Assembly: GCF_910592395.1 (NCBI RefSeq)
Contig: NC_088311.1
Span: 64,501 to 128,500 of the forward strand
Length of the DNA: 64,000 nt
Origin: Lineus longissimus
Taxonomy: Eukaryota; Nemertea; Pilidiophora; Heteronemertea; Lineidae
Direction: 5' to 3'
Positions within the stretch are counted from its first letter, which is position 1. Each line of letters opens with the position of its first letter. The notes under the pieces were generated by a model. That model made no database searches, was not told where the DNA came from, and saw only the letters and a list, made by a program, of their open reading frames with translations. Positions 49,267 through 61,400 of the stretch are shown one piece after another. The translations under genes were made by a program, and so were the position numbers.

Positions 49267-52200
49267 ATGGCTACTCCCGGCTGTATCTTACGTTGGGATT
49301 TGACTGCCAATGACATCAGGAATCAAGTCGGTGACGTGATTGAGACGTCCAAGAAGACATATGATGCTATCGGTGCTTTGAAGCAGGAGGAAATCAACTA
49401 TGATAGCGTCATTCAGGTACGAAAAGACCTCTGTAAGTTTTCGTGTTGTGGACGACGGCAGGAGAGGAGCAGAGGTGAATCGCGGAATGAGTCTGAGAAT
49501 GCGGATGACTAGAGTGAAAGAGTTCATGAGTTGTGACTTAAAACTTGTACAGTAGAACCTCTCTATTAAGGACACACATGGGTCTGATCATGGGACTGAC
49601 AAGTGCTGTCCTTAATAGAGAGGTGTCCTGATTAGAGAGGTCAAATTGAATGGAAACAACCAAGTTGGGACCAAAACTAGTGTCCTTAATAGAGAGGTTG
49701 TCCTTAATAGAGAGGTGTCTGCTAAGGGAGGTTCCACTGTACCTCTTCTTCTTCAGATTTTGTCCTTGTTCATGCAGGGGTCAGTTCTTGTTAATGTTAC
49801 AACCGACCAAAACTCAAGACTTGAGTCGTCGATATGATCATTGGACGCATACAGTTCATCCCTCACGTATTGACCAAAACTTGAGACTGAAGTCACTCAT
49901 GAAATGTATCATCTGAGTCGGGATCCTCTGTGGCCAATGTAAATGATGTGACCTGCATTGTAAATAACCTGCTGCCTTGTAAGTTGTGACTCCAAAATAT
50001 GGCTTCTGATTTCTGATTAATGAATGTTATCTTTTGTTCAGGCCCTAACTGATGACAATGCTGAATACACCGTCCGCCGTAACATGCTTGACTTCTGTCA
50101 GCATGTCTCCCCTGACAAGGTGACCAGAGAAGCAAGTGTCGAGGTGGATAAGAAGCTTTCTGAATTTGATGTTGAGATGAGGTATGCCTGGTTATTGTAT
50201 TGGAAATTTTGGACGAGTGAACATTCTCGTCATTTAATCAATTGAAATCATGACCTGTCCTTCATTCTTGCACTTGACTTACACGCATTGTAGCCTACAT
50301 GCTACATGGGCCCATCGCCACAACTGATTGAATACAACAGCTTGGCAAGTTCAGACACTCACACGAAGGACTATTGTTTTTAATCAATGGTGCAATGAGA
50401 ATGAAGTTATTTCTGCCTTTCCAGCATGCGAAAGGATGTGTTCGATGCGCTTCTTTCCTTTGAGAAGACGAAACCTGAACTGAAACCCGAGGCAAAGAGG
50501 TTCCTTGAGAAACTAATCAAACTTGGAAAACGAAATGGTATGTTTGATCTCTCTGTGTATAAAGCTTCTCTTCTTGATCTCAACTGTGTATCAGTCATTA
50601 CCATATCCCGTAGCCAAAGGGGGGACAAGACAACACAGAGAGTTTATCTCCACTGTCATTGCTACACCAGGAGCGGCAAGGTGACTGTTAGCTTTGCCCA
50701 AGCACTCCATGGTGGATATTAATTTTTGTTTCATTGGCATTGGCTCTGGTTGGGGTGACGATTCAATCACCAATGATGCCTGACCCTGAGCAGGTTGCAC
50801 TTGTCTATGAGTATTGGCCGACCATTGACCCCGAGCCTGACCAGACATAAACTTCCTACTGAATCTGGTCATGTTGGTGGTATTCACTGAACTATTGTAT
50901 TGGTACGTGAACTGTCTGTTTCAGGTCTCCATCTCTCCAAGGAAACCCAGGACCAGATTAAAGACATCAAGAAATGCATGAGCGACCTTGGCATCGACTT
51001 CAGCAAAAACTTGAATGAGGAAAATACAATATTGGAATTTGACTCTGATGAGCTGGGTAAGAGTTCCATATACCAGAGGTGTAATACCAAAAATATATAA
51101 GACCCGCTTATATTTTTTTGGTAATACTCTTGAAACTAAATCATGAAGGACTCAGATAATGGTCATGGCAGCAGTATTTCCTCAATCACTGTTGAACAAG
51201 TTGGAGTCAATCAGGTTGTCTTCTGAGTTGAAGAGAATCAAACACCAGCTGGTATTGTTGTCTTACTCTTGGAAAATGATTTGAGCCCACAATCCTGGAT
51301 CACAACTAGCAAGGAAAGAATTGCATGGATGAGTATGACCTCCACATCTGTGCACTGACGTGTCTCATTTATGTTTCAGCTGGTGTGCCCGAGGAGTTTG
51401 TGAAAGCCCTCGACAAGACTGAGGGTGGTAAACACAAGGTCTCCCTTAAGTACCCTCACTATTTCCCCATCATGAAGAAATGTAGCAATGGAAATACCCG
51501 CCGCATCATTGAAAGAGCATTCAACCGCAGGTGAGATCATCAAAGAGGCAGTAGTGAGGTAGTGATTCTGGGTTCATTTGGGAACTTGTGAGGTGTTTCC
51601 CTTGTCGTCTTTCCCTGATAATCATAATTGCCATTGGCATTGTGTTCTGAGGCAATCAATAATTACTCTTGTGTCATTTCTGGTGGATATATTGTGGTTT
51701 ATTAATTTCAGATGTATTGAAGAAAACACTAAAATATTGGAAGAACTTGTTGAACTCAGGGAGAAGGTAACAATTACTTGCACTTGTGCAGAAGTGTTTA
51801 GATGTCCCAGCGTGTATGCTTTGTGTAAATACCACCTCATTCTAAAGTAAGCCTATATTGATATAAAGATGATTTTACTTATAACTTATTCCGTTGTTTC
51901 AGACATGTCAGTTACAGTACCTCTCTCTTTGGCCATGCTTTGTTTTACACCAATGATCTTTACACTGACAGCATTGGGGATGTTGAAAGTCGTTTGAATT
52001 GTCGACAATAGTGGCCTTTAAGATGTTTTTCTCTCTCCTGCAGAAAGCCAAGTTGCTTGGCTTTCCAACCCATGCCGCCTTCATCCTCGACATGCGTATG
52101 GCCAAGAAACCGGAGAGAGTTGCCACATTCTTGTCGGAACTTGCTGTGAAGCTGCAGCCACTCAAAGAGCAAGAAATCAAACAATTCCTCAGTTATAAAG

Positions 52201-55200
52201 AAGAAGAGGTAATGTTTTGTGATCAGTCAACAACTGAGTAAGGTTATGGTTCATTGCCAGGTTTAGCTTTAAAAGTAGGCCTGTATTGACATGTAAAGCT
52301 TGCATTATTGTGTTGTACAAGTTCCAAAGAACATCAGCAGACTATAACCATAAGTGATTGTATCCGCGTACAGTATCAACCACTGGGTGTGCAGGTGCAG
52401 ACGTCAAAATGCGGAATATAAAAGAAAGAGATGCGAACTCCTACACCTCTGTCCTTAGCAGATTAAGGTGCTGACGTCCTGACAATAACACTGCATTGCT
52501 GTTTCCAGATCAGGGCTCAAGGCGGTGATTTCGACGGCAAACTGAATATGTGGGACATGAGATACTACATGACCATGGCCGAGGAGAAGATGTACTCGGT
52601 CGACCATAACAAACTGAAGGAATACTTCCCCCTAGAGACCGTCACCAAGGGCCTACTTGAAATCTACCAAACGTTGCTGGGACTCAAGTTTGAGGAGATT
52701 GAGAAACCTCATGTTTGGCATGAAGACGTCAAGATGGTAGGCACTTCAAATGACATTTTCTATGATATTCACAAGACACTTTGCTTAGAAACTTCAGTTT
52801 TTAAGATGTTGCTGCAGGCTGTTGGAGATGTCTTACAATTTTGGCTTAGTAATAAGATATATATGTTTATTCTAAGGCATGTTCTAGTATCCCCGACTAC
52901 ATGTTTACATGTTGTGTGTATATAGTTTTGTGTGGAAGAAGCCATACTAAGACTAAAGTAATAGATCTCATCGTTTCCTTTTCTCTCACAGTACAAAGTA
53001 CACGATGCAGCCTCCAATGATCTGATGGGATATTTTTATTTGGATTTATTCCCAAGAGAAGGCAAATATGGCCATGCTGCCTGTTTCGGTCTCCAGGTAG
53101 AAATATTACGCTACAATGGAACGTTTACTTGAGGAGGAAAGGAAAGAGAAAACCCTGACTTAGGAATCACAACTGTTCCTTTCTCCCTCGGCGGTTAATG
53201 TTCTGTTTCCTTGTATCACCATCTCATTCAGTACTTCAGCAGACCAACATCACTGATTATCAAGAGTCGGCGTCTTATTGGGAGGGTCATCTTGATTTGT
53301 CGGTCTCCATTGTGACTTTGGTGTGGAAGGTACTGAATGAGTGTGCTCTTTTGCTACTTGTTCCTTGTTACCTTCACCTCTCATCCAGTTCAAAGTAAAG
53401 GACGCCGGCACTAATGAATTGATGGGCTACTTCTATCTTGACCTCTTCCTGAGGAGGGCAAGTTTGGACACGCTGCTTGCTTTGATCTTCAGGTTCTGTG
53501 TCATTGCTCAGGGTTTTGACATCCTTCAGCTTCACCATATGACTGATATCGACCTCATTAGTTGATGGCAATGACAATGAAATGCAGAAGATCCCTTGTG
53601 TTGTGTGTGTCCTGAACATGTGCTTGCGACCGGGTAAATATTGTGACACAGTTGCTGCTAACTGATGAATAACTTGTATATGCTGCTCAAAGTACACACA
53701 GTTACTTTATCTAGCATCTGCTCACTTAGGAGAACTGAATCACTTGACACGAATCATATCCTCTAACATGTTGTCCATCTTGATTGCAGCCTGGTTGTCT
53801 GCTGAATAGTAGCAAGAGGCAGATAGCAGTAGCAGCTATGGTAGCCAACTTCAGCAAACCCACCGAGGATAAGCCGGCACTTCTCATGCACGACGAGGTA
53901 TGTCCAATCTGCTGAAAGTCTTTGCTTGTCACACTAATGACTCCACTTCAACTCAGACCTTTATTGTCAACCTTTATTTAGCTTCCTTGTGATTTGCCTT
54001 TGCAGTCGTGACTGGTGCCTACCCTGACAGAATGTTGAAAAGATGAAAACTCCAACACTAAGATGATATTATGTAGTTTGGATTGTCTCACTTCTTACTT
54101 GTAAACCCAGTTTGATTTGCTATTTTCAGGTGGAGACTTACTTCCATGAGTTCGGCCATGTCATGCATCAGATCTGTGCCCAAGCTGACTTCTGCCTCTT
54201 TAGGTTGGTGGGTCTTTCTTCTGCTACTGCATTCACTATGTGAGCTTCTCGCTTATTTTGGGTCATTTCCCTGTCAATTTTGACCTTGACTTCTGCAGCT
54301 AGCATCTTGCTTAACTTATCAATTCTACTCATTACTTTCTCTCATTTCAGCGGCACCAGTGTTGAACGTGACTTTGTTGAGGCACCGTCTCAGATGCTGG
54401 AGAACTGGTGTTGGGAGAAGGAACCTCTTAATCAGATGTCTGGCCACTACAAGGATGGGAGTAGCATCCCTGATGAGATGCTGGAGAAGCTCATGAAAGC
54501 CAGGATCGCCAACGCTGGTCTCTTTAACCTCAGACAGATTCTGTTAGGAACATTTGATCAAACCATCCACACTTTGCCCAAGGTACTAACCCTCTAACCC
54601 CTTACCCACTGTGGATAGACCAAGGCATGGCTAAAGGTTCTTCACATGGTCTGTCTGTGGAGTGGCACCAGCTGTGAGACTGTCGTACGAGAGCAGTTGG
54701 TGTCCCCAGGACTGAATCCGTCTGAGCTTCAAGAAGCCAGTGGTTGGGAATTTCTGTTCATCGACACCCGTTTTTAACTTGTTAGAAATATTGTCATCCA
54801 TGCTCCAGGCAATGGACTTGGTTGTGGGTAGATGCTCTCTAATGTGCTTTGGGCAAAGGACTAGGCTGTAGATAGATTTTCACTTATATATGGTGGGCAG
54901 AGGACTCCGCTGTGGGTTGGGTGACTTACATGTATCTGCAGATACGTGCAGATGCTCTCTAATGACTTGACTGCAGATAGATGCTTAGGTAGATGCAGGT
55001 AATGGACTTCCATGAATATTCACTTGGCCCTTTCAAGTGTGGATGTCGAGTTGAGAATCCTATTTCTCCATTTCAGGCTGACACCGCACAGATTTTCTCC
55101 AACCTATCAACGGAGATTCTTGGTATTTCTGCCACACCAGACACCAACATGTCTGCTTCCTTTGGTCATCTTGCTGGAGGATATGACGCACAATACTATG

Positions 55201-55932
55201 GATATTTAGTAAGCTCATAGTAATTGTATCTCAGAAGCTCAAATCGAGCCATGATATCTTTACCTCAAGATTGTTTGAATCATGTATTGTGAGAATGAAT
55301 GTCTGTGGTTCCATGCTGGTTATCAAATGTGCCTGCGCATGATTGAATGACTGAATAATCCAATCTTATGACCTACCTGCACTGCTTATGGCGAGGTCAC
55401 ATTCAGTATGTTTCCAATCTTGTTGTTCAGGTTTGACCTCTGGCTTGTCGGTCCCCATTTGTGCCTTGAACACCAAATCCTAACTTTCTTTATTCTTTCC
55501 AGTGGAGTGAGGTGTTCTGTATGGACATGTTTGCGTCGAGGTTTAAAAAGGAAGGCATCATGAGTGCTAAAGTTGGAGCAGATTATCGAAAATACATCCT
55601 GGGACCTGGCGGATCAGTGGTAAGTTGGAGTAGCTTTATCTTAATCCGACTGGTGTTCCTGCTATCAAGCTTCTCAATGTTTATGGTAATCAGCATCGTC
55701 CAGGGAAGCAGAGATGATATTGTTGTAAAATGTGCCACTTTGTTGAGGTGATAATCCAGCGAGGCAATTCCCCCAAATAACCAAGAATCAATCGAGGCTC
55801 CCATTAGGTCATTTTCCAATCTTATCATGTGTATGTGTGTATTTACAGGATGCTAATGAAATGCTACGCAACTTCCTCGGTCGTGATCCTCAGCAAGAAG
55901 CATTCCTGATCAGCAAGGGACTCAAACCATAG
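49267..55932 (+). CDS. THOP1: Thimet oligopeptidase / neurolysin-type M3A zinc metallopeptidase
   Basis: Cytosolic or mitochondrial oligopeptidase that cuts short peptides. Fifteen GT-AG exons: 49267-49416, 50042-50181, 50425-50537, 50925-51056, 51380-51530, 51712-51766, 52044-52208, 52509-52736, 52992-53096, 53790-53897, 54130-54203, 54351-54582, 55077-55208, 55503-55619, 55849-55932. Frame is kept to 661 aa (human THOP1 689). Zinc site: HEFGH at 455-459 with the third ligand E484 in [11 protein letters not shown], the spacing seen in the human enzyme. Other marks are [59 protein letters not shown] and the substrate-binding [24 protein letters not shown]1 versus neurolysin cannot be decided here, and invertebrates often have one ancestor of both. 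The frame is open upstream to 49003 with three more ATGs. A spare exon 9 copy lies at 53389. Confidence 0.96.
49548..49741 (+). mobile_element. Small MITE in peptidase intron 1
   Basis: Ends read CAGTAGAACCTCTCTATTAA at the left and, as reverse complement, CAGTGGAACCTCCCTTAGCA at the right, each flanked by TA (49548-49549, 49740-49741). About 190 bp long, without coding capacity. Internally CTTAATAGAGAGGT is repeated four times in varied form (GTCCTTAATAGAGAGG). TA target-site duplication and short terminal inverted repeats fit a Tc1/mariner-mobilised miniature element. Confidence 0.75.
53389..53492 (+). pseudogene. Second copy of peptidase exon 9 with a one-base deletion
   Basis: A 104-nt segment between a good acceptor (CTTCACCTCTCATCCAG) and a GT donor is homologous to exon 9 (105 nt, 52992-53096). 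It encodes [20 protein letters not shown] against [20 protein letters not shown] of exon 9. After that the frame is lost: one base is missing at TTCCTGAGGAGGGC compared with TTCCCAAGAGAAGGC. In the shifted frame the conserved [12 protein letters not shown] reappears. Nucleotide differences are mostly at third codon positions, so the copy was under protein-level selection after duplication. Exon 9 is flanked by phase 0 introns and so is this copy, the arrangement needed for mutually exclusive splicing. Confidence 0.9.
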
Positions 55933-56805
55933 TGTATGTCACAAGAAGTTACTGCTGTTCCATGCCATCTATTTCCTCGCAAATTGTATGTTATTTAATC
56001 TGTTCTGCAACTGATGTATGCCAGCAGCATGTGTTGCAGTATTTGTGTGTGAGATCATGACGAACACGTGTTGAGGAAACCCTTGGCTCAGTTGGTGTAT
56101 ATCATGGTATCTGTGCACAGTCATCTATCATGTTCTTCAAGAGTATACAGTCTTCATAGAATCCATCAAATCCCGACACAACGGATGACAAATGATTACA
56201 AATGAGTTTGGATCTGAGCTACTCCGGTACTTCGTTATATTCAAGACGACATTACTGTGAAATTCACTGCAGTTTACATATCAGTCTACACTGTTCAAGT
56301 GCATCATGTATCAACCTGTGCGTAGTGTATCATTTATATATGGTTGTCCTTGGATCTATCTGTCTGAACTATATATGCTATGCATGTGCTAGGTTTTGGA
56401 AGTTAAGCAGCTTTTTAGAACAACATGTGCTGATCATAACCTCACTTGATTTAAATTACTACTCTAATGTGTCAGGGATATGGAAACTTGTGATAACTTG
56501 GGTTTGAAGGGTTAATGCACTATGTTATGTGATGTCAGTTGCTCATGGCCTGATTGATTGTAACTGTGTTGCTCTGAGACTTTCTGTTATCTCTGAGTTA
56601 TTGTTGTATCAAATTGATTCATCAAGTCTCCAGGTCTAGTGCAGTATGTTACTGTGAATGCCATGCTTTGTCTACCAATCACTCCATCACAGGGTTCGAG
56701 GATTAAAATCCTGAGATGAACTCATGGACGATCTTAGCTTATAATCATTGTATTATTTTCTATGAAATTTAAAAATACTACTAATAGTTACAATGGTAAA
56801 TAAAA
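55933..56805 (+). terminator. 3' UTR and poly(A) signal of the M3 peptidase
   Basis: The stop codon ends at 55932. The sequence to about 56800 is T-rich with no coding signal and ends in AATAAA at 56799-56804, giving a 3' UTR of about 0.87 kb. Confidence 0.6.
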
Positions 56806-57370
56806 CGGGAAATGTCACATATCACTTGACTTTGTTCGTTGATTTCCCCCCACGAAGAATACAGGTGGGTTGTTGTGGTGTTCGCTCCAGTGTCAACATA
56901 TGCAACCCCCACACACATTTGAGCCATTCAATGAAGTGCTGACTGCAAACCTCTGTATCTTGACACGATGAGCCAACGCAAGATGAGGGCTTGTGAGGCA
57001 TGGAAATCCGCCTAAGGGAATTTCTCGCACAAGGACCCAAGGGATCAGGAGAATTTCAATGCAGGGCTGTCTACGAGATTTCTTTTCCAAAACAGGTTTA
57101 CCGTTACCATAAGGGGTAGGTACACCGTATTTATAGAAATCCACCACTCTTATCTCCAGAACTGGAACGCCAGACAAAGAAAAGTCACTTGGCCCCAAGG
57201 TTTCAGGAGAGACCGGGGTAATAATGTAAAGCGCTTTGAGCGGGCAAACGGCCTGGATACTGCGCTATATAAGACGCATCATTATCATTATTATTGGAGA
57301 ATGGGCAGTATCACGCTGCCGATTGGATATTTATAGCGGCGCGTCACGCGTGACGTCACGATACACGTAC
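56806..57370. other. Intergenic stretch with LINE/SINE-type 3' tail
   Basis: At about 57222-57296 the sequence AAAGCGCTTTGAGCGGGC, then GCGCTATATAAGACGC and a (CATTAT)-type tail is the usual 3' end of L2-like LINEs and their SINE partners in invertebrates. The rest shows nothing recognised. The minus frames at 56822-57198 have no domain match. Confidence 0.5.
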
Positions 57371-58059
57371 TAAGGTCTCATTAGGGACTTTTTTGTATTC
57401 ATGCGCGGCCAACCGTAGTTCCTAATAGATCATTGATTTCTTGGTCCTCACAGTACGCCAGTGTTGATTTAGCGGTTGTTTTGGCAAAGACATGTTTTTG
57501 GAGTTTCTGAAACCTGGAGCGCTACTCAATAGGTGGCTGACAAGAATCTTCGCATTTTACTGCTGTAGCCGACGTATGTGTACACTGAACTTGGGATGTG
57601 CGTCGGTCCCTTGTTGAAATGCCGTACAGTACATTTCTTCCTGAATAATTTTTACAGTGACCATTCTCCCGTGGAAGACAGTTGCTTACGCTACACAAAA
57701 ATTTTAAAAAAATCGAGGGTCAACCATTAAACTTTTGAGATACATGTATGTTGAATTTTGCACAAATCAGCGAAAAACGCACCAACTGGCACTGGACGGC
57801 ATTTCAACACGGGGCCGGCCGACGCACATTCCAAGTTCAGTGTACACTACACATACGTTAGCAACAACAGTAAAATGCGTAGTTTCTTGTCAGCCACCTA
57901 TTGAGTAGCGCTCCAGGTTTCAGAAACTCCTAAAAAAAATCTTTGCCAAAACAACTGCTAAATCAACACTGGCGTACTGTGAGGACCAAGAAATCAATGA
58001 TTTTTTAGGAACTTTGGTTGGCCGCGCATGAATACAAAAAAGTCCCTAATGAGACCTTA
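57371..58059. mobile_element. Hairpin (foldback) MITE, about 690 bp
   Basis: The left arm (57371 to about 57626) and the right arm (about 57796 to 58059) are long imperfect inverted copies; both ends read TAAGGTCTCATTAGGGACTT going inwards. The arms share the order GCGCGGCC, AATCATTGATTTCTTGGTCC, AACACTGGCGTACTGTGAGG (either strand), AGCGCTAC, CACCTATTGAGTAG and the GACGCACAT block. About 170 bp of unpaired centre has no frame. TA flanks both ends, as expected for Tc1/mariner-like insertion. It lies about 0.4 kb upstream of the CIMIP2C start. Confidence 0.88.
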
Positions 58060-58467
58060 ACAAGTAGGCCCTGACTCGCACAGTCAAAAAATTAGGAAGG
58101 AACGAAAGCGCCTCAAGTGTCAAGGTTGGGATCGGGAATGAGTGCCACCTGCCACGGCGAGGATGTTCGTCATGGTAACCAGATTAATCCGCGTTATTAT
58201 TTCGTCCCATGTTTTACTCTCAATTTTGACCAAAAACTCAATCTCCAGTACAAACAGTACAAAATAACTGCACTAGTTTAGGGTTGTACTCTGTTACACG
58301 CGTTCAAACAAGGAGAATTATGACCATGAATCTTGAACTTCGTTGTTGGCGACGGCATGGCGGTGTGATTTGGTCGTTCGGTAAACAACAACGCACCTGT
58401 GCTGTCAACCTCATGATCATTTTTGTTCAAAAAACATCTTTCAAACTGCAATAACAGGTTCAACAAC
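58060..58467 (+). promoter_or_regulatory. 5' flank of CIMIP2C
   Basis: The 408 bp between the foldback element and the CIMIP2C start should hold its promoter and 5' UTR. No TATA box at a suitable position was found. RFX (X-box) sites are expected upstream of ciliary genes; a candidate pair GTTACC-like half sites around 58174 (GGTAACCAG) was seen but is not a full X-box. Confidence 0.35.
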
Positions 58468-61400
58468 ATGTCAAGATCGGCGGGAACACTTATAACAACA
58501 CACAATGCAACATTTATCCCACCGAGGCTGATGCCAGGGTAAGTTTGGGCTACTATTCCTCAGAAACGGATACCAGCCAAGGACTGAGTGAAGGAGCCTG
58601 ACAATGATAGATAGGGGCCTAGGCCTATCCAGGCTAAATTAAGTAATTAAGCCTACTGTACAAGTACAAGTACAATACTTGTTGATGGAGAAGAAACAGT
58701 CCCACGCCATACCTGGGGTTCCTCCAAAGGATGGGTGTCAATCCTAGATCCCTTATTCATTGTTCCTGTGGTTTACTGTCGTTTCGCTACATTGCCAGTT
58801 CGCTACCAGTCGTTTCGCTGCATGTGGCGGTCGTTTCGTTACATGGTAGGTCGTTTCGCTACATGGGTGGAGTCGTTTCGCTACATGATGGGTACGGTCG
58901 TTTCGCGACATGGAGGGCGTTTCGCTACATGGGTGGAGTCGTTTCGCGACATGGATGTAGGTCATTTCGCTACATCGTAGGTCGTTTCGCTACATTATTC
59001 CCCTATTACTCCCTAAGTTTGTGCTAAACTCCGGGCTAAATATCTGTTGTGAATTTAGGGAAAAAATGCTCGAGTATAGTACAATTACAGATTCGTCTTC
59101 GGGTAATCATCATTATCATCATCATCATCATCATTATCATCATCATCATCATTATTCACGGCGTAGTAACCAAATTTGATTTTTGCCGCATGCAGTTTGA
59201 ACGGGCTAAGTGTGCGGGTGCATGACAAAAGTTTGAAACAAAAACTCGGAAATGTTCTGTTCGTTCCAAAAAAAGTTTGTTATAGGGTAACGAAATAAAA
59301 ACGTAACAAATGTCTACCAATTCAAAGTCCTCCACACTTATTTACAAAAGTAATACTGGCGGTTTTAATTAATATGTAAAGTCGAGGACTTAGTGAGCCC
59401 CCCTTTAGGTCGGGGGAGCTCCCCCGAACCCCCCTACGAGCATATGTTATTAAGTGCAAGCTCTAACAACTACAGCTGTTACAATGGGGGGACACCCCCA
59501 AACCCCCCTCCGTCGACATAGGTTTTTACCAGTGCGTTGGGGGAAGCTCCCCCCAACCCCCCCCCCCCCCCCGGTGGACAGTCAACTAGCCCTTCTGTGT
59601 CATACTGCTGGAGGGGGGGGGGGGGGGGGTGCGATGGGACCATCCATATAGTTCCTTCCGACACATTTTTTGTTTTGGTAATGTAATACATTGTGATTGT
59701 CCTTATTCACGGGAATCGGGCGTTTCCAGTGATATACGACATAAGTAGGTTGTCCTCATGCATTCACTTTGGAAACGCATTGTAAAATAGATGTTACGTC
59801 CTGTTAATGGGGCACGTCATCATCGCGTACAGCAGGGTCCATATGACCATTCATTGGCGGATACATGGATACAATCGAGCGGCCGACCACTGAGGCGAGA
59901 GCATTTTCCATTAGGCTTGCCAGGACCAATTAAGCAGGTGCACTAATTGGCTTAATTGGCTAGGCCCGCAATAGCTGGTAATGACGTATTGCAAGAAGAC
60001 ATTGACTTCAGGGGCTATGATCACGTGCTGTTTGCGATCGGCGGGAACGATTTATCTATGTGCCCCCAGCCGATACAAGTCTTCAAGCGACTGAAGAACC
60101 TGGTCGGCAAGTGCTAGAAGCAGGGGCCACGAGCAAGCATAACTTCGCTTATGGAAAGATTCAACACAAGCAAGAGTCGCTACAGAGTCCCAGAGAAGTA
60201 CAACAAATGTGTCGCCAAGATCAACGCGTTATTGAGAAAAGATAAGAGAATCGACTTAATCGAACTTAAGTCTATCCACCGGCAGTCGCAGATGAAGAGT
60301 GATGGTGTGCATCTCAACGACGACGGACAACACAGACTGGCACGAGAAATCCGGGGCGGTATCCTTAGGAGGCGCTAGGCCTTTGGTGCAGCATTGATAT
60401 ACGGCCCTTTTCAGGGCCCTCAAAAAAGTAAAAGAGACAAATGTGCATGGCCTACAGATATTTCTAAGCAAGTAATAAAAATAAAGAAATAAATCGTGCA
60501 ATTCTGACCCTATAGAACAATATACCAACTTTTTTAGGATTTTAACAAAAAATGGGGCCGGGCGTTTTTCGTAGGGGCGGGCGGGGACGATCACCAACTC
60601 TTTTTTTTATGTGGCCTAACCCAGGCCAGGACGACAAGAACCCCTTGCGCGCCATCAAACCGTATAAGTTTTTTTACCGGCAAACTGTGCTATAATAAAT
60701 TTGTAGTCACCACCGGGAATTATAGTAGGGTAAAATAGAGTAAAAATAATGACTCCACCCATATAGCGAAACGACCTACGATGTAGCGATATGACCTACA
60801 TCCATGTAGCGAAACGACTCCACCCATGTAGCGAAACGACCTACCATGTAACGAAACGACCGCCACATGTAGCGAAACGACTGGTAGCGAACTGGCAATG
60901 CAGCGAAACAGCCTGATACCGTTCCTGTAGTGTTACGCACGAACAACACAATGTTCACCTAGCCTAGTCGAGTGTTGTTGTTCTGTATCGCGTTATCAAA
61001 ATCATCTAATACCAGACCATATAGATTTAGATTTTCAGAAAGATCTTTACGAACTCGTTAAATGGGTATGGGGAGGGGGGATTTTGAGGAAATTCAATGC
61101 AAGCAATGCTGGCCTTCCTTCGAAGAAAGCATATTTCTATCAAATTCAATGCATGTAATTGTGGATCCCCTCTAGGGACAATGGACGAATTGTATTTTAC
61201 CAGGCCTTCCAGGATTGTTAATTATCATGCAAATTTCCCACCCTAAGGTCAAGGCTGCACACACCTGTGCCAATCTTGGCCAGTGCAGGGGGCCAAAACT
61301 GAAAAGATACCGGTAGAAAGTGCAAGATTGTCTATTGAGTGGAATAGGTTCAGAGTTTAGAATATAGGAATGAGTTATGCCAGAAGCCAGCAACTAATTA

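Noticed and set aside
53198-53388. Extra coding sequence leading into the exon 9 copy
   Set aside because: Open frames here precede a clear pyrimidine tract and CAG acceptor at 53388; they are intronic.
58735-59027. Plus-strand frames with repeated FRYM/GRFATW peptides
   Set aside because: They are readings of the CGTTTCGCTACAT sub-repeats in a transposon arm, and the same peptide series appears from the inverted arm at 60.8-60.9 kb.
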